5,811 nucleotides of DNA from an uncultured Ruminococcus sp. (GTDB taxonomy: Bacteria > Bacillota > Clostridia > Oscillospirales > Acutalibacteraceae): positions 1-5,811 of the forward strand of contig CACWNZ010000107.1 of assembly GCA_902762335.1 (NCBI GenBank). The letters are read 5' to 3'. Below are positions 1-4,990 of the stretch, piece by piece (the first letter of the stretch is position 1; each line of letters opens with the position of its first letter). The position numbers and the translations under genes were made by a program. The notes beneath the pieces are model-generated. The model saw only the letters and a list, made by a program, of their open reading frames with translations, was not told the DNA's origin and searched no databases.

Positions 1-654
1 ACTTACGCCTATACCGATAAGAGCCGTGCGCAGCTTGTTCCGTCGGGATACGTAAATGAATGCCGTTACTATAGGCATAAGGTGGAACAGCTCAAAAATA
101 ATGCTCCATTTTTCGCCGCTGCACAGAAGCACTATAGTCGCTATTGCCGTAAGACCGATCCAGCTTCCCAAAAGGATCGCAGGTAGTTTGGGCAATGCGC
201 TGAGGGAGGGGAGAGCTGTTGAACTGCCCGTATCCGTAACGTTATTATGCGCAGGAGCCGTGTCTTTTTCATATCCGCTGTTGTAGCCGTTATAATAGCC
301 GTCCTGTGACGAGCCGTAAGGGGGATAGCTTTTCTGTGAACTGCCGCTATATGATGAATAGCCGTTCTGTGACGAGCCTTCGTAAGGCGGGTATTCCTCT
401 GCGGTGTTATATCCGCGTGCAGATCCGAAGTCGTTTGCGCGATAGCCGTTGTCAGCGCTGTCATTCCCGCCCGGGAAAGCACCGATAGGGCTGCCGTTCT
501 GCGGTCTGCTGCCTATGGGACTGTCATTCCCGCCCGGGAAAGCGCCGATAGGGCTGTTGTTCCGAGGTCTGCTGCCTATAGGGCTGTCGTTGCTGCCCGG
601 AAAGGCTCCTATAGGACTGCTGTCTGATCGTTCTGTTCCGTTTTGTCCGTTCAT
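1..654 (-). CDS. Repeat-bearing membrane protein of unknown function (3' part outside window)
   Basis: An open frame of 218 codons reads from ATG at 654 down to the window edge without a stop, so the protein is incomplete at its C-terminus. I do not recognise the family. Residues 13-65 are a 21-residue tandem repeat (about 2.5 copies) built from SPIGAFPGGND followed by SPIGSRP. Residues 66-130 are rich in Tyr, Gly, Ser and Gln with recurring GSSQ units (93-96, 104-107, 114-117), likely disordered. Hydrophobic segments follow at about 159-178 and 184-202, with basic residues (RRNK) after the second and a third starting near 210. This suggests a long soluble low-complexity N-terminus followed by a multi-pass membrane domain. 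The start is supported by GGGTG six bases upstream and by a well-placed promoter. It is divergent from ppk. The reading frame is secure; the function is unknown. Confidence 0.85.
   Translation of the reverse strand, partial: MNGQNGTERSDSSPIGAFPGSNDSPIGSRPRNNSPIGAFPGGNDSPIGSRPQNGSPIGAFPGGNDSADNGYRANDFGSARGYNTAEEYPPYEGSSQNGYSSYSGSSQKSYPPYGSSQDGYYNGYNSGYEKDTAPAHNNVTDTGSSTALPSLSALPKLPAILLGSWIGLTAIATIVLLCSGEKWSIIFELFHLMPIVTAFIYVSRRNKLRTALIGIGVS
457..618 (-). repeat. 63-bp in-frame tandem repeat, about 2.5 copies
   Basis: Reading the minus strand, a 63-bp unit starts at 618, 555 and 492; the third copy is cut after about half. Copies differ at few positions, mostly synonymous (for example CCTATAGGA against CCTATCGGC), so the protein repeat is better conserved than the DNA. 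The unit encodes 21 residues with two PIG motifs. Copy number may vary between strains by slippage. Confidence 0.9.
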
Positions 655-660
655 ATTTTT

Positions 661-665
661 CACCC
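661..665 (-). promoter_or_regulatory. Ribosome binding site for the repeat-bearing membrane protein
   Basis: On the minus strand GGGTGAA precedes the ATG at 654 with six bases between the GGGTG core and the start. It pairs with the GGTGA part of the anti-Shine-Dalgarno sequence rather than the usual GGAGG, so it is off-centre but plausible. Confidence 0.5.
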
Positions 666-706
666 GTATCACTATATTGTTGTTCCGAAAAATGCTTTAC
701 CTGTTT

Positions 707-735
707 ATTATATAATTTGTTATCTAACAGTACAA
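707..735 (-). promoter_or_regulatory. Sigma70-type promoter for the minus-strand membrane protein
   Basis: Minus strand: -35 TTGTAC (735-730), a 17-base spacer, then a perfect -10 TATAAT (712-707). Predicted start of transcription near 700 gives a leader of about 46 bases before the ATG at 654. The spacer contains one copy of the 12-mer ATAATTTGTTAT (read on the plus strand) that also covers the ppk -10. Confidence 0.75.
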
Positions 736-772
736 TTATCGAAAACACGATATTACGGTCAAAAAAATAGGC

Positions 773-787
773 AATTTGCAACAAATT
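773..787. repeat. Inverted repeat AATTTG-CAA-CAAATT, candidate operator
   Basis: Perfect 6-bp arms separated by three bases, lying between the two divergent promoters and upstream of both -35 elements. The size fits a dimeric regulator's site. The region is AT-rich, so chance occurrence is possible; no regulator family is assigned. Confidence 0.3.
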
Positions 788-823
788 ATGATCTTCCTTC
801 TGCTGCTGACGGAACGAAACACT

Positions 824-904
824 ATCCGCCAACAAAATTAACATAAAATATTGCCTTTTGCAGAATAATTTGTTATAATATCCATAAGTATTATTTTGGC
901 GGAT
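824..904. repeat. 9-bp inverted repeat flanking the ppk promoter
   Basis: ATCCGCCAA at 824-832 is the exact reverse complement of TTGGCGGAT at 896-904. The arms are GC-rich islands in AT-rich DNA and enclose the -35, -10 and predicted transcription start of ppk. Possible reading: two operator sites for one regulator, one upstream of -35 and one in the early leader. A transcript hairpin is unlikely because the left arm lies upstream of the predicted start. Confidence 0.4.
851..879 (+). promoter_or_regulatory. ppk promoter with extended -10
   Basis: -35 TTGCCT (851-856), 17-base spacer, perfect -10 TATAAT (874-879) preceded by TG one base upstream (871-872), giving the extended -10 form TGTTATAAT. 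Predicted transcription start near 886 gives a leader of about 54 bases before the TTG start at 940. This is one of the strongest promoter matches in the window and probably drives the whole ppk-pfk-PH unit. Confidence 0.8.
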
Positions 905-924
905 CATATCGTTATTTCTGCTAT

Positions 925-930
925 GAAAGG
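925..930 (+). promoter_or_regulatory. Ribosome binding site that selects the TTG start of ppk
   Basis: GAAAGG lies nine bases before TTG at 940. No in-frame ATG or GTG near this site could serve instead: the nearby ATG at 923 is in another frame and meets a stop after two further codons. TTG is therefore the best start for ppk. Confidence 0.65.
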
Positions 931-939
931 CTGATAGAA

Positions 940-3270
940 TTGAGCGATAAGAAAAAAGACGAACAAAAAACCAAGAAAGAAAGCCCTGCCGCTCAGGGCG
1001 AAAAAGCGGGCAGACAGCAGAAGAGTGCCAAGGGCGAAAAGCAGTCCAAGGCGGCAAGGGCGGATAAGCAGCCCAAGACCGTAAAGGGCAGAAAAAAGAG
1101 CGGGGATAAGAACAAAGCAGTGCTCACCCCGGTGAAGCTTTATTCTCCTGAGGATTTTCCCTTTCACAACAGAGAACTGAGCTGGATGGACTTCAACAGC
1201 CGTGTGCTTGAGGAGGCGTTTGAAAAGGATAACCCCGTGCTCGAGCGGGTGAAGTTCCTTGCGATAACGGCGTCTAACCTTGACGAGTTCTTTATGGTGC
1301 GCGTGGCGGGCGTTATGGACAGAATGCACTCAAAGCCGAACGTCCCCGATGAATCGGGAATGACCCCCGTACAGCAGTTCGACAAGCTTACCGAGAAGAT
1401 ACACGAATTCTCAAAAAAGCAGTATTCCTGTCTGCACCGTTCGATAATCCCCGCGCTTAAGAAAAACAGACTGCGCTTTCTGAAGATAAAGGAACTGACA
1501 AAAGCGCAGAAGCAGAAGGTTGACGAATACTTTGACAAATTTATCTTTCCCGTGCTCACTCCGCTTGCGGTAGATACCTCAAGACCCTTCCCGCTGCTTG
1601 CCAACAAGAGCCTCAATATAGCGGTGAGGCTTCTCAAGGACGGCGAGGATATATTTGCGGTAGTACAGGTGCCGTCGATAATCCCGAGATATTTTGAGGT
1701 AAAGGCGGAGCAGGGAAGAGCCTTTGTGATGCTTGAGGATATAATAATAAGCAGGCTCTCGGAGCTTTTTGAGCCGTTCAGGATACAGGCAAGCTGTGTT
1801 TTCAGGATAACGAGGGATTCCGACCTCGATATAGACGAGGACGCGGACGACCTTCTTGTTGAGATAGAGCATTCGCTCAAGAAGCGTCAGCGCGGAGATC
1901 CCGTAAGGCTCGAGATGATACAGAAGAGCGATGGGGAGCTGAGAAAATTCCTCGTCAATATGCTTGACGTCGAGGAAAAGGAGATATACGAGGTAACGGG
2001 TCCCCTCGACCTTACGTTCTTCTCAAAATTCGGCGGACTCGACGGGCTTGACGACCTGCGCTTCAGTCCTATATCACCCGTAAACCCGCCTGCGGATTTC
2101 TTCGGGTACGATGATATTTTTGAGGCGATAAGGCAAAAGGACAGAATGGTGCATCACCCGTACGAAAGCTTTGAGTGCGTGATAAAATTCATAAATCAGG
2201 CGGCAAACGATAAGGACGTTCTCGCAATAAAGCAGACCCTCTACCGTGTCAGCGGAAATTCGCCCGTTATAGCCGCGCTTATCAAAGCGGCCGAAAACGG
2301 CAAGCAGGTGACCGTGCTCGTAGAGCTCAAGGCGCGATTTGATGAAGAAAACAACATAGGCTGGGCAAAGAAGCTTGAAAAGGCGGGCTGTCACGTCATA
2401 TACGGTCTTGCGGGACTCAAGACCCACTGTAAGATACTTCTTGTAGTAAGAAGGGAGCAGGACGGCATAAGACGGTACCTGCACATGGGTACGGGCAATT
2501 ACAACGACATAACCGCCCGCTTCTATACGGATATAGGAATGTTCACCTGCGATGAGAAATTCGGCGAGGATGCGTCGTCGCTGTTCAACGTCATAACGGG
2601 ATATTCCACGCCGCCCGTTTACAACAAGATGAAGGTAGCCCCGAGGGGACTTAGAAAATTCTTTGTCGAGATGATCGAGAACGAGACGGAAAACGCAAGG
2701 GCGGGTCTGCCCTCGGGGATAACATCCAAGATAAACGACCCCGCCGCCCCCGAGATAACAAGACTGCTCTATAAGGCGTCTCAGGCGGGCGTTAAGATAA
2801 CCCTCATCGTCAGGGGAATGTGCTGTCTCGTGCCGGGAATAAAGGGCATAAGCGAGAATATACAGGTGAGGAGCATAGTGGGTCAGCTCCTTGAGCACAG
2901 CAGGATATTCATTTTCGAGAACGGCGGAATAAAGAAGATCTACATAGGCTCTGCCGATTGGATGCAGAGAAACCTCGACAAGCGCGTAGAGCTCGTTTTT
3001 CCGATAGAGGATCCCGAGCTGATAGAGCGTTCCTTCGGCATAGTAAACAGAATGCTCAAGGACGTTCTGAACACCAGGATACAGCGCGCCGATACGACCT
3101 ACGAGCTTCTTGACAGAAGGGGCAAAAAGGTGCATAACTGTCAGCGCGAGTTCTCCGACGAAGCGAAAAAGGCTCTTGCGGCAAAGAAAAACACCGTAAG
3201 AGAGGAGAGACAGTTCATTCCTCTCACGGGCGAAAGCTTCAGACCCGGAGACGATGACAATATTTTATAG
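940..3270 (+). CDS. ppk1: Polyphosphate kinase 1 (PPK1), TTG start, lysine-rich N-terminal extension
   Basis: PPK1 reversibly transfers the terminal phosphate of ATP to inorganic polyphosphate; in other bacteria it is often membrane-associated. The 776-residue product has the four-domain layout. The N domain (about 74-180) includes HNRELSWMDFN and SNLDEFF, the head domain is about 181-380, and C1 and C2 (about 381-730) carry the active site. His496 in LKTHCK matches the phosphorylated histidine of E. coli PPK (His435). His653 in LEHSR matches the second conserved histidine (His592). Arg436 (LYRVSG) and Arg466 (KARFDEE) match the Mg/phosphate-binding arginines. PSGIT, RGMCCLVPG and SADWMQRNLD are also typical. 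E. coli PPK is 688 residues; the excess is mainly a tail of about 70 residues at the N-terminus with 18 Lys in the first 60, plus a C-terminal stretch ending in DDDNIL. All key residues are present, so it should be active. Confidence 0.97.
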   Translation: MSDKKKDEQKTKKESPAAQGEKAGRQQKSAKGEKQSKAARADKQPKTVKGRKKSGDKNKAVLTPVKLYSPEDFPFHNRELSWMDFNSRVLEEAFEKDNPVLERVKFLAITASNLDEFFMVRVAGVMDRMHSKPNVPDESGMTPVQQFDKLTEKIHEFSKKQYSCLHRSIIPALKKNRLRFLKIKELTKAQKQKVDEYFDKFIFPVLTPLAVDTSRPFPLLANKSLNIAVRLLKDGEDIFAVVQVPSIIPRYFEVKAEQGRAFVMLEDIIISRLSELFEPFRIQASCVFRITRDSDLDIDEDADDLLVEIEHSLKKRQRGDPVRLEMIQKSDGELRKFLVNMLDVEEKEIYEVTGPLDLTFFSKFGGLDGLDDLRFSPISPVNPPADFFGYDDIFEAIRQKDRMVHHPYESFECVIKFINQAANDKDVLAIKQTLYRVSGNSPVIAALIKAAENGKQVTVLVELKARFDEENNIGWAKKLEKAGCHVIYGLAGLKTHCKILLVVRREQDGIRRYLHMGTGNYNDITARFYTDIGMFTCDEKFGEDASSLFNVITGYSTPPVYNKMKVAPRGLRKFFVEMIENETENARAGLPSGITSKINDPAAPEITRLLYKASQAGVKITLIVRGMCCLVPGIKGISENIQVRSIVGQLLEHSRIFIFENGGIKKIYIGSADWMQRNLDKRVELVFPIEDPELIERSFGIVNRMLKDVLNTRIQRADTTYELLDRRGKKVHNCQREFSDEAKKALAAKKNTVREERQFIPLTGESFRPGDDDNIL

Positions 3271-3281
3271 ATATCATTGTG

Positions 3282-3304
3282 TTTTCACACCGTTTGGTGT
3301 AAAA
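3282..3304. other. Hairpin between ppk and phosphofructokinase genes
   Basis: ACACC (3287-3291), loop GTTT, GGTGT (3296-3300) form a perfect 5-bp stem. TTTT (3282-3285) can extend it by pairing with AAAA (3301-3304) if C3286 bulges. There is no T-run after it on either strand, so it is a poor intrinsic terminator. It lies 11 bases past the ppk stop and just upstream of a possible -35. It could be an mRNA 3'-end structure, a weak attenuator or an operator. Confidence 0.35.
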
Positions 3305-3309
3305 TGGTA

Positions 3310-3337
3310 TTGACTTCAGGCAGCAAAAATATAATAT
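3310..3337 (+). promoter_or_regulatory. Possible secondary promoter for phosphofructokinase gene
   Basis: TTGACT (3310-3315) is a near-consensus -35. The following AT-run contains several -10 candidates: TAATAT (3332-3337) at 16 bases is the best spaced, while the better match TATAAT (3330-3335) is only 14 bases away. Transcription would start about 3343-3345, just upstream of the ribosome binding site, giving a very short leader. This would let phosphofructokinase be expressed apart from ppk. Confidence 0.45.
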
Positions 3338-3346
3338 ATATCAGGT

Positions 3347-3353
3347 AAAGGAG
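3347..3353 (+). promoter_or_regulatory. Ribosome binding site fixing the phosphofructokinase start at ATG 3362
   Basis: AAAGGAG with eight bases to ATG 3362. An in-frame GTG at 3353 would add three residues, but its first base is the last G of this site and it has no proper site of its own upstream, so ATG 3362 is preferred. Confidence 0.85.
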
Positions 3354-3361
3354 TGTTTTTA

Positions 3362-4441
3362 ATGAAAAGAGTAGGCATACTTACAAGCGGCGGTGACTGT
3401 CAGGGACTGAACTCTGCGATAAGGGGCATTGCAAAGGGTCTGTACGAGCATTACGGCAAGAAGGTCGAGATCTACGGCATCATCGACGGCTATAAGGGAC
3501 TTATCCACGGCGAATACCGTCTTATGAAGCCCGAGGATTTCTCCGGAATACTCACAAGGGGCGGCACAATACTCGGCACCTCAAGACAGCCCTTCAAGCT
3601 CATGCGCGTTATAGACGAGGAGACCAGCATAGATAAGGTAGCTGAGATGAAAAAGCACTATGCCGAGATGAAGCTTGACTGTCTTGCCATACTCGGCGGC
3701 AACGGCACACATAAGACCGCAAATATGCTCTCGGAGGAGGGACTTAACGTAGTTACCCTTCCCAAGACGATAGATAACGATATATGGGGTACGGACGTTA
3801 CCTTCGGATTCCAGAGCGCGGTAGATATCGCCACTCACGTAATAGACTGCATCCATACAACCGCCACGTCGCACGGACGAGTGTTCATAGTTGAATGCAT
3901 GGGTCATAAGGCGGGCTGGCTCACACTTCACGCGGGCATAGCGGGCGGCGCCGACGTTATCCTTATACCTGAGATACCCTACGATATAAACAAGGTCATT
4001 GACTGCATAAGGGCGCGCACCAAGAGCGGAAAGACCTTCTCTATACTTGCGGTCGCCGAGGGCGCTATAACCAAGGAGATTGCCGAAATGCCCAAGAAGC
4101 AGAAAAAGGAGGCTATGGCTAATCTGATGTATCCGTCCATATCCTACAAGATAGCCCACGAGATAGAGCAGGCTACGGGTCAGGAGACGAGAGTTACCGT
4201 TCCGGGTCATTTCCAGAGAGGCGGCAGCCCCAACGCCTACGACCGCTTTATAACCACGCAGTTCGGTGCTGCGGCGGCTAAGCTCATAATAAAGGAAAAG
4301 TACGGCTTTATGACGGGCATGGTAAACGGCAAGGTCGTTCCCGTACCGCTCGGCGAGGTCGCGGGCAAGCTAAAGGAGGTCCCCGTAAACTGCAAGGAGA
4401 TAAAGGCTGCAAAGGATATAGGCATCTGCTTCGGCGACTGA
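3362..4441 (+). CDS. 6-phosphofructokinase, mixed-substrate (group III-like) type; ATP or PPi donor unresolved
   Basis: Catalyses phosphorylation of fructose 6-phosphate to fructose 1,6-bisphosphate, the committing step of glycolysis (reversible if PPi is the donor); cytosolic. The 359-residue product carries the family motifs in order. The glycine-rich loop is TSGGDCQGLN (8-17) and the donor-site motif is GGNGTH (112-117). PKTIDND (134-140) has Asp138 as catalytic base. MGHKAGW (180-186) and GHFQRGGSP (282-290) are sugar-phosphate contacts. HTTATSH and AGGADVILIPE match the mixed-substrate group (Streptomyces/Amycolatopsis-like) better than E. coli PfkA, and the length exceeds PfkA's roughly 320. 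The donor signature is split: Gly115, at the E. coli Gly104 position, is ATP-like, whereas Lys135, at the Gly124 position, is PPi-like. The usual Asp before that glycine is Asn114. It lies 91 bp after ppk and 29 bp before the PH-domain gene. Family is certain; the donor is not, so no symbol is given. Confidence 0.93.
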   Translation: MKRVGILTSGGDCQGLNSAIRGIAKGLYEHYGKKVEIYGIIDGYKGLIHGEYRLMKPEDFSGILTRGGTILGTSRQPFKLMRVIDEETSIDKVAEMKKHYAEMKLDCLAILGGNGTHKTANMLSEEGLNVVTLPKTIDNDIWGTDVTFGFQSAVDIATHVIDCIHTTATSHGRVFIVECMGHKAGWLTLHAGIAGGADVILIPEIPYDINKVIDCIRARTKSGKTFSILAVAEGAITKEIAEMPKKQKKEAMANLMYPSISYKIAHEIEQATGQETRVTVPGHFQRGGSPNAYDRFITTQFGAAAAKLIIKEKYGFMTGMVNGKVVPVPLGEVAGKLKEVPVNCKEIKAAKDIGICFGD

Positions 4442-4457
4442 TAACAGCTCATTTTTT

Positions 4458-4463
4458 GGAGGA
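4458..4463 (+). promoter_or_regulatory. Ribosome binding site of the PH-domain gene
   Basis: GGAGGA with seven bases to ATG 4471, a near-perfect Shine-Dalgarno site within the 29-bp gap after phosphofructokinase. No promoter-like sequence fits in the gap, which supports co-transcription. Confidence 0.8.
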
Positions 4464-4470
4464 ATAGAAT

Positions 4471-4932
4471 ATGGCACAGAATCTTAACAAGCCTGTTCAG
4501 CCGCAGGCGGACCCGTCTGCTGTGGGAATAGGTGAGAACAACCTTATCATGAAGGAGCGCAAAAGGTGGCTGTTCTTCGGCATACCCTGGACCTTTACCA
4601 AGTACAGTATATGGACGAAGAAGCTCGTTATAGAGCAGGGACTTTTCAAGAGCGTTGAGAACGAGATACTTCTCTACAGGATAGTCGACCTGACCTATTC
4701 GAGAACGCTTTTTCAGAAGATCTTCAAGCTCGGCACGCTGGTGGTAAATGCGTCCGACAAGACCACCCCCGTTCTCGTTATAAAGAACATCAAGCACTCA
4801 AGGGAATTCAAGGAGAAGCTCTCCGAAATGGTCGAAAAGGATCGTATCAGAATGAAGATGCGCCAGAGCGAGTTCGTCGATCTCGGTATGCCCGACTTCG
4901 GCGACCACGACGATGACGGAGGAATATTCTGA
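4471..4932 (+). CDS. Small bacterial PH-domain (YdbS/DUF304-like) protein
   Basis: 153 residues. After a 25-residue polar lead (Pro/Gln-rich), residues about 31-122 look like a bacterial pleckstrin-homology domain of the bPH_2 (DUF304) kind. This stretch runs KYSIWTKKLVIEQGLF, then ILLYRIVDLTYSRTLFQKIF, GTLVVNASD and a closing amphipathic helix (KHSREFKEKLSEMVEKDR). The order 'new strand, gain-of-turn, RI-x-DL, LFQ-x-(I/L)F, GT-(L/V)-x-(V/L)' is typical of that family. Unlike YdbS, no transmembrane helix is evident before the domain; only WLFFGIPW (33-40) is hydrophobic, so the protein is probably soluble or peripherally bound. The C-terminus is basic (RIRMKMRQ) and then acidic (DFGDHDDDGGIF). 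It is the last gene of the ppk-pfk unit. The family call is moderately sure; its role is unknown, and a scaffold or membrane-adaptor role is only a guess. Confidence 0.8.
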   Translation: MAQNLNKPVQPQADPSAVGIGENNLIMKERKRWLFFGIPWTFTKYSIWTKKLVIEQGLFKSVENEILLYRIVDLTYSRTLFQKIFKLGTLVVNASDKTTPVLVIKNIKHSREFKEKLSEMVEKDRIRMKMRQSEFVDLGMPDFGDHDDDGGIF

Positions 4933-4950
4933 CAGACACAATAAACGAAC

Positions 4951-4984
4951 ACCGCCGCAGAACGTCATGCTCTGCGGCGGTTTT
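4951..4984 (+). terminator. Strong intrinsic terminator, probably bidirectional
   Basis: CCGCCGCAGA (4952-4961) and TCTGCGGCGG (4971-4980) form a perfect 10-bp GC-rich stem, extended by A4951-T4981, with a 9-base loop and TTTT (4981-4984) after it. It sits 18 bases past the PH-domain gene stop. On the minus strand the same stem follows the Ig-like gene's stop by 10 bases and is followed by a T-rich stretch (TGTTCGTTTATT), so it probably ends both convergent genes. Confidence 0.93.
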
Positions 4985-4990
4985 ACTTAC

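Larger units (their letters stand above)
655..939. other. Divergent intergenic region, AT-rich, with paired promoters and repeated sites
   Basis: No gene is supported here; small frames are AT-rich and lack ribosome binding sites. It holds two outward promoters (707-735 minus, 851-879 plus). It also holds three copies of ATAATTTGTT (712-721 plus, 780-789 minus, 865-874 plus), an AATTTG-CAA-CAAATT inverted repeat (773-787) and a perfect 9-bp inverted repeat ATCCGCCAA/TTGGCGGAT (824-832 and 896-904) around the ppk promoter. Together these suggest shared regulation of the divergent genes, but no known regulator's site is recognised. Confidence 0.6.

Noticed and set aside
457..618. CRISPR-like array
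   Set aside because: The repeat is a direct in-frame coding tandem with no unique spacers.
449..715. Plus-strand frame with repeated 'PPGKAPIGL' units
   Set aside because: It is the complement of the 63-bp repeat. The minus-strand frame is longer, continues into membrane helices to the window edge, and has a promoter and start; the plus frame has neither.
875..894. ATAATA/TATTAT inverted repeat across the predicted ppk transcription start
   Set aside because: Arms are only six A/T bases with an 8-base gap in AT-rich DNA and partly consist of the -10 element itself; not distinguishable from chance.
886..939. Riboswitch or structured leader before ppk
   Set aside because: The predicted leader is only about 54 bases, AT-rich, with no terminator-like stem or known motif.
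524..1057. Minus-strand frame of 177 codons spanning the intergenic region and the ppk start
   Set aside because: It crosses both predicted promoters and the ppk start in a different frame from the membrane-protein gene, whose frame (start 654) is better supported by its promoter and site.
1164..1880. Minus-strand Ser-rich frame of 238 codons inside ppk
   Set aside because: Typical antisense shadow: Ser-rich because it mirrors sense codons such as GAT, GCT and CGA; no family resemblance.
2074..3135. Long open frame of 353 codons on the minus strand inside ppk
   Set aside because: It is antisense to a secure PPK1, has no ribosome binding site, and its composition (Tyr/Leu/Arg-rich, no motif) follows from reading the ppk codon bias backwards.
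3581..4210. Minus-strand frame of 209 codons inside the phosphofructokinase gene
   Set aside because: It overlaps conserved catalytic motifs of the sense gene and has no recognisable domain or start signal.
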